Assembly: GCF_014218335.1 (NCBI RefSeq) | Contig: NZ_AP023367.1 | Location: 2,419,501 to 2,483,500, forward strand | DNA from: Anaerocolumna cellulosilytica | Lineage (GTDB): Bacteria > Bacillota > Clostridia > Lachnospirales > Lachnospiraceae | Length of the DNA: 64,000 bases | Reading direction: 5' to 3' | In this document: piece by piece, positions 29,601 through 38,100 of the stretch | Layout of the letters: every line of letters starts with the position of its first letter | How positions within the stretch are numbered: position 1 is the first letter of the stretch | Notes under the pieces: model-generated | What the model saw: the letters and a program-made list of their open reading frames with translations, nothing else | The model's database searches: none | What the model was told of the DNA's origin: nothing | Made by a program: the position numbers and the translations under genes

Positions 29601-32130
29601 TATGGCCGGTTATAGCCAGAGAAGGCTTAAGCACAAAAAGGTGGGGGTCTATGTAGGGGCAAGTCAGGTAGAATATAAAAAGCTATGTGAAAACAGTGGA
29701 ATTACAAGTCCCTACATGGGTCTTGGAAATTCTCTTTGTGTAATCGCTAACAGGGTATCTTATTTACTAAATTTGAAGGGCCCCAGTATGGCAGTTGACT
29801 CAGCGTGTTCCTCTTCTTTGGTAGCCTTGGAGATTGCTTGCAGAGCAATACAGAATAAGGAAGTAGATATGGCGGTTGCAGGTGGGGTTCAACTTTACTT
29901 TACTACAGATTCGTTTCAAGTGTTTAAAGCAGCAGGGATGTTATCCAGTGAGGGAAAATGCAAAACTTTCGATGCAGCGGCAGATGGATATGTAAGAGGA
30001 GAGGGCGTAGGGGCAGTACTATTAAAGCCATATGATAAAGCGGTTTCAGAGGGTGATTTAATATATGCCGTAATAAAAGGAATTGCAGTTAATCATGACG
30101 GCAACGATAAAGTCGGAATTAGTGCTCCCAATCCGAACGGTCAAAAGGAAGTAATACTTGAAGCAATCAAAAAAGCAGGAATACATCCGGAAGATATCAG
30201 TTATTTTGAGGCACATGGCACAGGAACCGCTTTGGGGGATCCGGTGGAAATACGGGGTTTGTCACAGGCATACGGTGCTTATACGAACAAAAAATCATTT
30301 TGTGCAATCAGTACGGCTAAAACCTCCATCGGACACTTGGAAGCTTGTGCAGGGATGGCAGGATTGATAAAAACCATATTAATGTTTCAGCACAAGGAGC
30401 TTCCTAAAAGCCTTCATTTTAATAAACAAAATCCCCATATCCCATTTATTTCGTCTCCTTTTTATATCAATGACAAACTAAAACACTGGGATAGCAACTC
30501 TAAAAAAAGATATGCTGCCGTTAGTTCTTTTGGTTTTGGCGGAACCAACTGTCATGTAGTACTTTCTGAGCATATACAAGAGATTAAGGAGATAGTAAGG
30601 GAAGATGAAAAAAAACCACAGGTATTGGCTTTGTCTGCAAGAAGTCAGGGTGCTTTAGAGGAGATGATAAAAGATTTTTTTCGGTTTGTTAAAAAGAATT
30701 CTTATGTATCACTAAAAGATATCTGTTATTCACTCAATACCGGAAGGGATATGTATGAATATAAGGCATGTTTTGTTGCGGAATCGCTTCCTGTTCTAAA
30801 AGAAAAATTAGAACGAACCGTACAAAAGGGCATTAAGAGTATGGCAGATTCTCAGTATATTATGTATGGTGACAATAGCAGCAAATCAGAACGATTCGCA
30901 GTTATGTTAAATCAAGAGGTACATAATCATAATAAGCAAGGGGAGCTGAAAAGCTTAAAGGATTTTGATGTATTTCTACTATGCAACGAGGTGGAAGAGA
31001 TTATATCTCAGATTACAGGTAAAAGCCTTGAGGAGCTTATAAATCAGGAGCAATACAGTTGGGACTGGCTATCTTTTATCACAGGCTATATAAAGATTAA
31101 AACTCTGAAACAATTGGGCCTAGAGCCGTCAGTTTATATAGTATCTGAATCTCAAAAATTACTGGCGAGTGTATTAACTGATACCACTACCTTAATAGAA
31201 GCAATTACAATTTTGCATCATCAAGAGCAGGCGTGTATAACACTTAATTTAAAAAAGACAGTAATTATGGAAGATGGAAGACTACAGGGAGCATCTATGG
31301 GGTATTTAAGAGATAGGCAAATAGAAAATGTATTTGTATTTAATGAGAATATGATTCATATCAATACCAAACCGCTGGAAGATACCTTTATAAAACTATG
31401 GGATACAACTAGTTATACCTTATCACACATGGCAGCCCTGGCCTTTACCTTAGGTTATGAACTGGACTGGTTAGCTTATTACCGGAATGAAACATGCAAC
31501 CGGGTAGTACTTCCAGCATATCCATTTCAGAAAAAAAGTTATTTTATTCCTTCTACAAAACAGAAAGAGGCTCAAAGTATGGAAGAGTCTCGTAGGAAAG
31601 AAGAGCTTTCCGGTAAGAAAGACACCGAAGAGGTTCTTATGGGAGTCGAAATGGAACTTCTTTCTGATAATAAGCAGGATTCCTCAAAAAGTAAGTACAA
31701 GATGCAGCCTCATAAATCCTATCAGGATATGACACTTTTATTAACGGGCATATTATCCAAACTATTAACTTTGAAAGAGGAAGAAGTTAATATTCATTTG
31801 GATTTTAGGAACTATGGATTGGATTCGTTACTAATAGCAGATGCAGTAAAGGCCATAGAAGAGAACTTACATATAGCATTACCACATTCTATATTTATGG
31901 AGTATAAAACCGTAGAAGAGTTATCCGGTTACTTAAGTGAGAATTATGGTAAGCCGGTACCCGATGATATAAAACCAATAAATGTTCCGATTCATAAAAA
32001 CCAGGAAGAGCAGCGAACCATCAAGGAACGAAGAATGGTTATCCTAAAAGAGGTGGCAGAGGGAGTAACGAATAAAACAGTAGCTCTCAATGCACTGTTG
32101 CACTTAGAGGGAGGTGAACGACAATGCTGA
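23695..32130 (+). CDS. Modular PKS, two modules (M6-M7), about 2811 aa
   Basis: Order: docking helix, KS-AT-DH-KR-ACP (M6), lysine/glutamate-rich linker, KS-relicAT-ACP (M7), docking tail. The frame is open from a TTG at 23644, but I place the start at the ATG at 23695 because the protein then opens with MENIINAVLKMLENKSID, a helix of the same type as the starts of the flanking PKS proteins; an ATG at 23683 is the alternative. Both KS domains and both ACPs have their catalytic residues. The charged linker at about 29200-29330 joins M6 to M7. The last bases overlap the next gene (ATG at 32124, stop at 32128-32130), so translation of the two is probably coupled. The C-terminal tail (ILKEVAEGVTNKTVALNALL) again looks like a docking segment. 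Confidence 0.96.
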   Translation: MENIINAVLKMLENKSIDAEGALSLLNEVRTAYSQTICESTSVKSELPCDNDNKVAVIGIALRFPGADNPEEFWQRLEEGADCITEFPKERYPFEEFYSENLQQSGKSYSKWGGFIENIKEFPTGFFKIDKEEAKYIDPQQRIFLEIACEAFQTAGYSKKKLSGTKTGVIVGARKSGYDTSEDEIGSPKSITGSITNFIATRVSDYFNLKGSSLAIDTACSSSLVAIHYACNMLKNQECDMALAGGIDLKITPVPYVTLSDAKALSQSGRCYAFDKRADGFVPGEGGGAVLLKPLNKALLEGDFIYAVISGSEVNNDGHTMGITTPNFEGQKELLRQAYKKAKVHPMEVSYMEAHGTGTLIGDPIEIKALSEFYKEYTDRKSFCAIGSVKTNIGHLDTAAGIAGFIKAVLSLYYKKLVPTLHCDTPNPRLNLVSSPFYPVTALTDFRPIGKIRRAAVSSFGFGGTNCHVIMEENSSMPKEDIDAKEEGDYLLTLSAENALNLSKLSYLYRKILETNPAIQLKNFCYTANTAREFLPFRAAFYIKNKKEAIDKLKFAENPENNDGSQYGVCTEEERENVTPSVAMVFPGQGSQYSHMAKRLYHTLPEFKKAFDLCDGYAFPHLKVSLKEVIFQKEKEELLNQTCFTQPALFTICYGLAQVFLKCGVKPKVVLGHSVGEFVAACIAGILTLKDAIALVCMRGALIQKLPQTGSMLIAREQYSKIEEIIQELTEEEKKQISIAAINSPSNTVVSGDNQVIDSMVLLLQSRLVRCTKLNVSHAFHSLLMEPILQEYMQMLNNLSFHPVNIPFICNVTGELLRKGTLDKEYMGRHLIQRVMFEKSIETALSIGVNIFLEVGPGTTASSMMKDIIRDKNGTHILHTLDRKNDDVATIYRAAAKLFTRGVNIEFQNLEYRKVRTERIPTCPLVKETCWIEQHRSVRLKQVKTNEEIIESISKNNPLLEDHIVKQNKIFPGAALWEVVMRNATLQYKRKVTGLKQIKHISQLALTTGNQLHIKINYEKETSGNFKVLYCTDLKKDWKLCASGTIDFEQHAAEEYLDVEGLIREFKESDYTVKELYNQFSQKGVDYGDTFQSIEKVWTKDNQVIAKLKIPERMNDKEHLYHPGFVDGGLQSIIGLKQESQKDAYIPFFVNQVRMQQPLPCEGYSVLTMTGNSKEVLTVDVVITDMAGNVNLRITKHAFKKIREKTSTSTSLSEIMGKGYFYIPKYIEKPTDIMGSKESYSVVLFGDNDTSIQRIIKGFHAHTVPVICCCKGKDYKEMNGQTVEMDFQSASHYTLLFDKVKGEGFQNIKIINLLPKTYVSDISRERDKYFTCSEEVLADFTRLLQAIEKIPNNNVTEIISVSVEDSGNASMFDTTKSVIAGFMKSAQREYVNIRFKLLQADTTEGLYEYIIKEINNKDTDSMIQYLGGRRKVQSLEPVQKSQYLIEGIEIKKDGTYIITGGLHGIGFQLAEYISEKYGADLILISRSSFPDKSTWQKVLEKTAEQDETAMRIRALQKMNRNGSWIDIINLDVSKEAQIETLCDQLLTKRHVDGIFHLAGVLRDSLIKNKFIADIGKVCAPKIRGSIHITEAFKSFNPSFIILFSSIASFFGSVGQADYAAANGFMDDYADYITTNLGIKAIAINWTMWDSVGMGARSGQVDAKKSIGLTPYSIEGGFEALEQILKLSVSQVIAFNNPIEALKASVEEKDTKGEREEKLEAGSVDREELELALEKELTEKVAEILDVGTEDINSSVNFMELGLDSVSIVDFTTWVGERIKEELYPTLLFEYSTIKELTAYLLENHWESFGTPRNSKPVTATDGTTAQVTYTAADVKSMEVYKENTVKMDTVKEKKSKKEIVIDEKSKEEIIKEDTAALESTDIAIIGFSGMFPGAKDTDRYWENLKCGINSITTPPLSRFPDASKADILGGFLEGVDLFDPLFFNISPTETVFIDPQQRLFLESVFKTLDMAGYSQRRLKHKKVGVYVGASQVEYKKLCENSGITSPYMGLGNSLCVIANRVSYLLNLKGPSMAVDSACSSSLVALEIACRAIQNKEVDMAVAGGVQLYFTTDSFQVFKAAGMLSSEGKCKTFDAAADGYVRGEGVGAVLLKPYDKAVSEGDLIYAVIKGIAVNHDGNDKVGISAPNPNGQKEVILEAIKKAGIHPEDISYFEAHGTGTALGDPVEIRGLSQAYGAYTNKKSFCAISTAKTSIGHLEACAGMAGLIKTILMFQHKELPKSLHFNKQNPHIPFISSPFYINDKLKHWDSNSKKRYAAVSSFGFGGTNCHVVLSEHIQEIKEIVREDEKKPQVLALSARSQGALEEMIKDFFRFVKKNSYVSLKDICYSLNTGRDMYEYKACFVAESLPVLKEKLERTVQKGIKSMADSQYIMYGDNSSKSERFAVMLNQEVHNHNKQGELKSLKDFDVFLLCNEVEEIISQITGKSLEELINQEQYSWDWLSFITGYIKIKTLKQLGLEPSVYIVSESQKLLASVLTDTTTLIEAITILHHQEQACITLNLKKTVIMEDGRLQGASMGYLRDRQIENVFVFNENMIHINTKPLEDTFIKLWDTTSYTLSHMAALAFTLGYELDWLAYYRNETCNRVVLPAYPFQKKSYFIPSTKQKEAQSMEESRRKEELSGKKDTEEVLMGVEMELLSDNKQDSSKSKYKMQPHKSYQDMTLLLTGILSKLLTLKEEEVNIHLDFRNYGLDSLLIADAVKAIEENLHIALPHSIFMEYKTVEELSGYLSENYGKPVPDDIKPINVPIHKNQEEQRTIKERRMVILKEVAEGVTNKTVALNALLHLEGGERQC
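23850..29095 (+). other. PKS module M6: KS-AT-DH-KR-ACP
   Basis: The KS Cys is at 24352. The AT has Ser 25714 (GHSVGEF) and HAFH ending at His 26035, hence malonyl-type. The DH has His 26581 (HIVKQNKIFP, Gly of the usual HxxxGxxxxP replaced by Gln) and Asp 27073. The KR has GGLHGIG near 28075, Ser 28507 and Tyr 28546. The ACP Ser is at 28984. It should deliver an alpha,beta-unsaturated unit. Confidence 0.9.
29330..31955 (+). other. PKS module M7: KS-relicAT-ACP
   Basis: The KS Cys is at 29806 (DSACSSSL). The AT relic (about 30620-31545) aligns with intact ATs around the nucleophile, where GHSVG is replaced by VSESQ and the Ser position holds Glu (codon 31147); the post-AT linker LPAYPFQKKSYF is kept. 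No reductive domain. The ACP Ser is at 31825. Confidence 0.85.
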
Positions 32131-35100
32131 AAAATATTGAACTTATATTAGCAGAGCTTGAAGAGGGCAAATTAACTCCTGATAAAGCCTATTCTATGAT
32201 ATATGAGAAAAAAGGTAAGGAAACCTCCGGTATAGAGGAAGGGAATAATGAGATAGCTGTTATCGGACTTTCCTGCCGTTTTCCCAATGCAGACACAATG
32301 GATGCTTATTGGGATATTTTAAGTGAGGGCAAATCCTGTATAAAGGCCATACCAAAAGAACGTTGGGATTTTAATCATGAGCTTGAGAAGAAGGGAATCA
32401 AACCTACTTCTTCGATGTGCAGAGTTGGTGGATTTCTTAAAGAGATAGAGAACTTTGATGCTGCCTTTTTTGATATCTCCAACCAGGAAGCCTGCCTTAT
32501 TGACCCCCAACAGCGGCTGCTGCTTGAGGTGGTACAGGAAGGAATCGAACATGCAGGGTATTGTCATAAAAGTTTCTCAGGAAGTAACACCGGAATTTTT
32601 ATTGGTGCCAGAGATGGAAAGTATGAGCCGGTAACAGCAGATGAACATAAGAATGCCCGGGTTCGATTAACTGGTACTCTGGGGAATTTTAATGCCGCTC
32701 GTATATCCAATTACTTTAATCTAAAAGGGCCCAGTTTGGTATATGATACTGCTTGTTCCTCCTCTTTAATAAGTACGCATTATGCCTGTAAGAGTATTTT
32801 AGCAGGAGAATGTGACATGGCAATTGCAGGAGGTGTTCACTTATGTGTGAATGCAGATACTTATATATCACTTAACCTAATGAATCAAACACTCTCTAAG
32901 AATGGAAAATGCTATGCCTTTGATAGAAGGGCAGAGGGATTCGTACCTGGAGAAGGGGTCGGAATTGTTGTTCTGAAACCGTTAAATAAGGCAATAAAAG
33001 ACAGGGATACTATATATGCGGTTATTAAAGGCTCTGCCGTCAATAATGATGGGTACACCATCGGAGAGACAACACCGGATTTGGATGCAGAACAGCAAGT
33101 CCTGGAAAGGGCTTTACAAGATGCTAAGGTGGACGCAGCAACGATTTCCTTAATTGAGGCACATGGAACGGGAACCATGATTGGAGATCCCATTGAGGTA
33201 AGAGCCCTTGCAAAAGCATTTAATGAATATACGGACAAGAAATCCTTTTGTGCTTTAGGAAGCGTTAAGACCAATATAGGACATTTGGATACGGCAGCAG
33301 GCATAGCAAGCCTGATAAAGGTTATTCTAGCTTTATATTATAAAAAGATACCCCCTACACAAAACATAGATATGCCAAATCCCAGAATTAATTTTGTAGA
33401 TTCTCCTTTTTATCCTGCGGCATATTTAGAAGACTGGAAGCCGGTTCAGGGAGTAAGAAGAGCCGGTGTAAACTCCTTTGGTTTTGGCGGAACCAACTGT
33501 CATATGATACTGGAAGAGGGCAGGGAGAATCAGTATCTGGATCAGGAAGAGAATGACAGAAGCAGACAACTATTTTTATTATCTGCCAAGTCTGGTGAAG
33601 CATTAGAAAAAGCAGCCGAAACGTATGCCAATTACTTAGCAAAGAGGGAGAGCGAAAACTTAGGAAACATATGCTATACCACCGGAACAAGCCGGCGTTT
33701 TTTTGATAACAGATTAGCTCTGATTTGTTCGGATACCAGGGAGCTAAAAGAAAAGTTAAAAGGTATAGAGTTTCTTACCGGAGAATGTAAGACACCCGGT
33801 AAGGTAACCTTTTTATTCACGGGACAAGGTGCTCTGTATTCGAATCTGGCAAAGGAACTATATGAGAGACAGCCGGTGTTCAAAGAAGCACTGAATTCGT
33901 GTGACCGGATATTCAACCAACTGAGCGGAACCTCCTTACTAGCCTTACTATATGAATCGGATGGTACAGTTCTAAAAGAAACCGCAGTAACCCAGCCTGT
34001 TACCTTTGCAGTATCCTATGCTCTTGCCAGGATGTGGATGGCTTTTGGCGTAACACCAGAGGCGGTACTGGGACACAGTGCAGGAGAATATGCAGCCGCC
34101 TGCATCGCCGGAACTTTTAGTTTGGAAGACGGCTTAAAGTTAATTACCTGGCGGGGAAAGCTGATGCAGGAAAAGTGCAGACGAGGAGCTATGGCAGCAC
34201 TTATGTGCAGCAGAGAAAGGGCCGAAGACTTCCTTAAGGAGTTAACAGAAGAAGAACAGAAAACGGTATCCATCGGTGCGCACAATGGGGAGACGAATAC
34301 CGTCATCTCGGGTGAGCAGGAAACGATTGCAGTACTTATCAAAAAAGCAGAGGCCGAGAAGATACGTGCTGTGTATCTTGAAGTATCCCACGGATTTCAT
34401 TCTCCTATGATGCTTCCCATGCTAAGAGACTATGAGAAGATATTAGAAGAAGTGGACTTTAGAGAGAATCAGATACCGATTATAAATGGCGTAACGGGAG
34501 AACGGATAAAAGGCCAAATCCTTTCAAAAGAATACTGGTTACAGCATGTGCTTGCACCTGTAAACTTTTATAAAGCCATAAAGATCTGTGAAGCAGAGGA
34601 GATGGAGATACTCTTAGAAGTCGGAGCAGGTAATATACTAAGTAATATGGCTAAGAAGATAATAAATAAGAAAGACATATGTATTATGCCGACTCTAGTC
34701 AGAGGGGTACCGGACTGGCATACAATACAGGAAGCAATGGCTTCGTTGTATGTAAGAGGTGTCACATTAGAGTACGAGGTGTATGATAAAGGATATCAAA
34801 GAAGACGTATTGCATTGCCGACCTACCCTTTTAACGTTAAAAAACAGCAAGAGTCCATTGGCAATGTTAGCAAGGAAGATGTAATACTATCACCAAAACC
34901 TATCAGAGAAGAAAAATATAAGATATTCCAAACTGTTAAGGCAAAAGATAAAGTTGAACATTTGTTAATGCAGATGATCGCAAAGGTTTCAACAGTAACA
35001 TCAGATAGCATCACTGCTACAGATACCTTTTTGAATATGGGACTTGATTCTAACTCCTTAATCTATATCGCTTCTGAGATAGAAAAGGAATTTCACATAA

Positions 35101-38100
35101 CCTTCGTTCCTTCGGCTTTCTTTGAATATCAGTCCATTGAGAAACTGGCGGAGTTTTTAACAGAAGAATATGGGGATAAACTGCATCTTTGTAAGGAAAA
35201 AACAGATACGGTAAAAGTCCCGGTGGCACAACCTATGATATCCTCTGATGTGGAAAAAGACCAAAGTGAGTGGCAGAGAACAAGTACTAATGATATTGCT
35301 GTTATCGGTATGGCAGGGCAATTTCCGGAAGCAGAAAATCTGGAGATTTTTTGGGATAATCTTAAAAGGGGTATGGACTGCGTAACAGATATTCCGGCTT
35401 CCAGACTAGATTTGGAAACCTATTACAATTGTGATAAAAAAGCAGAAAATAAAACCTATCTTAAAAGAACCGGTTTATTAAAAACGGTAGAACTCTTTGA
35501 TCCGGAGTTCTTTAATATATCTCCGAAAGAAGCAAAAGACATGGATCCGCAGCAGAGACTTTTATTACAGGGAGCATATCATACACTGGAATCAGGAGGA
35601 TATGCAGGGGATTGTCTGAGCGGAAGTGATACCGGGATATTTGTGGGAGTAGCGCATACCCAATATAAAGAAGAAATTCCCTATATTAATACCTTTACAC
35701 CACTAGGGAATCACGAGGCAATGCTTGCTAACAGATTGTCTTACTTTCTGAATTTTAACGGGCCATCTATGGTGGTTAACACCCAGTGTTCTTCTTCTTT
35801 GGTTGCTGTCCATCTGGCTTGCAAAAGTATATTAAACGGTGAGTGTACACAGGCATTGGCAGGGGGTGTTATGGCGGTCTTTAACCCGATATATTACCTA
35901 AGTGGAAGTAAGTTGCAGGCCTTTTCTTTGGAAGGGAAATGTAAAACGTTTGATAAACAGGCGGACGGCTATGTTCCGGGGGAAGGTTACGGAATGGTTT
36001 TGCTAAAGCCCCTTAAGAAGGCTTTAGAGGATTCGGATAAAATATTTGCGGTTATTAAAGGGTCAGCAGTGAATCATGGCGGAAAAGCCAACAACGTATC
36101 GGCACCAAATGCTAAGGCTCAGGAAATGGTTATCAATGGGGCTCTTGCGAATGCAGGTTTAACGGCAGATGATATCTCCTATATTGAGGCGCATGGAACG
36201 GGTACTGTGTTAGGAGATCCGGTGGAGATACGGGCACTTACTGCTGCTTATCAAAGAGAGACAAAAAAAAGAGGCTATTGTGGAATCGGTTCTTTAAAAT
36301 CAAATATCGGGCATTTAGAATCAGCAGCCGGTATAGCCGGAATCATTAAGGTTATTCTTTCTATGCAGCATAAGGAATTGCCTCCCACCATACATTTCAA
36401 CCAGCTTAATCCGTTTATAGATATACTTAACTCACCATTTTATATTAACGATACGTTAGGGGAATGGAAATGTGAGGGTCCAAGGCGGGCAGGAGTTAGT
36501 TCATTTGGTATGGGAGGAACCAATGCACACATTATTTTGGAGGAAGCACCTGTAAGTAAGAAAGCGAAACTAAAAGATAGAAAAAGGGATTCATATAATA
36601 TCTTAACCCTTTCTGCAAAACATAAAGAAGGGTTAGAAGAGCTTGCCGTCTCCTATAAGGAATTGTTGAAGACAGATAACTCTTATGACTTACAGGATAT
36701 ATGTTATAGTGCCGGTACCGGGAGAGGCCATTATGAGTATCGTTTGGCACTAGTTGCGGATACTAAAAATCAGGCAATTGAAGCATTAGGGAATTTCGTT
36801 CAGGGTATGCAGGATACCGGTTCCTATTACTATGGAGAAAAGCAAAATGTACTTAAAATATCACTTTGGTGTACCGGTAATTTAAAAAAGGAGACTTGTG
36901 CAAAAATAATGGTACAACTGTACCAAGAGGTAGAACGGTACCAAGCCATTATTGACAGCATCTCTAAGGTTCTTGAGAAACATGGTATTAGCTTTTTGAA
37001 ATACATAAAGGAAAAAGAGTGGTTTCTGAGGGAACAAAAGACGAAGGATGAACAGGTTTGGCGATTCATGGCATTTGTTTACGAATATGCTTTAGGGAAA
37101 CTTCTGGAAGCTGTGAAAATAATTCCTGCTGCAATAGGTTGCGAGGAAGAGGGGGTATACACAGCAGCTTGTCTAACTGGTTTTCTGGATGTGGAAGAGG
37201 CTGTTTTATTACTCCTAAAGGATAAGGCAGAGAGTACCGGGAAAATGAATGAAATAAGGGAGGCATTAAGAGAAGGATGGCGTGAAGATACAGATTGTAC
37301 CATATACTTAGGGTATCTTACAGGTGCAGAAAGCAGTGATACAAATACGTATATGCCAACTAACAAATATGCGGCAGAAGAAGATGAAATCACTAAAAAG
37401 TCGTGTAATCTGTATGCCCAGATTCTTACCTACTTATATGCAATGGGTGCAGATATTGATTGGCGTTGTGTATATGAACAGCATAGGGCTAAAAAGGTGG
37501 AGTTACCCTTATATCCTTTTAGAAAGAAAAGCTTCTGGCTTCAGAAAGCTGAAAAGAAGGATAGTGTGAAATTGAGCGAATCTTCTCAACCTGATTTATG
37601 GGATGTAAGGGGAGCTAGCGTGAAAGAGGAAGTATATGATATCAGGATATTAAAACAAGATGAGAATCTCAGAAGTTTTAAACTGGAACAAAATACTACC
37701 TTAAATCAGCTTTTTAGTCAACACAAAGTACAAAATGAGCAAATCATGCCTGCTACCGGATACGTGGATATTATGCTGTTCCTGCTAGAAAAATATTATG
37801 AGAAATTACCATCTGTATTTAAAGCGGTAACAATCTTAGACAGGATTACCTATGAACACTTAAAAGATGGTGCATTATTAATCGAATGTGAAGAAAGTAA
37901 TAAGGGGATAGACTTTTCAATTTACCGCAGAGCTTATGAGGGGAAAGACTCCAAAAAGACAAAATGTGTTACGGGAAAGGCTATTTTTCTAAAGCCAGAA
38001 CTACAGGAGCCTTTACCTGTCGGGAGGATAGAGGATACAGACACTGAGAATGCAAAGGCGATAGAAGGTAAGGAAATCTATAGAGCCTATGAAGGTATAG

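Noticed and set aside
16098-34342. Two nearly identical 108-residue minus-strand frames at 16098-16424 and 34016-34342
   Set aside because: Their similarity comes only from the duplicated AT cassette on the plus strand; they are not a gene family.
15481-34834. The AT cassette repeat as an assembly artefact
   Set aside because: Scattered amino-acid differences and different flanks on both sides argue for two real copies, though only long reads can exclude a chimera.
1-36000. QCSSSL and NTQCSSSL motifs as KSQ loading domains
   Set aside because: In KSQ the catalytic Cys itself is Gln. Here Gln is the residue before an intact Cys, so these are ordinary or variant KSs.
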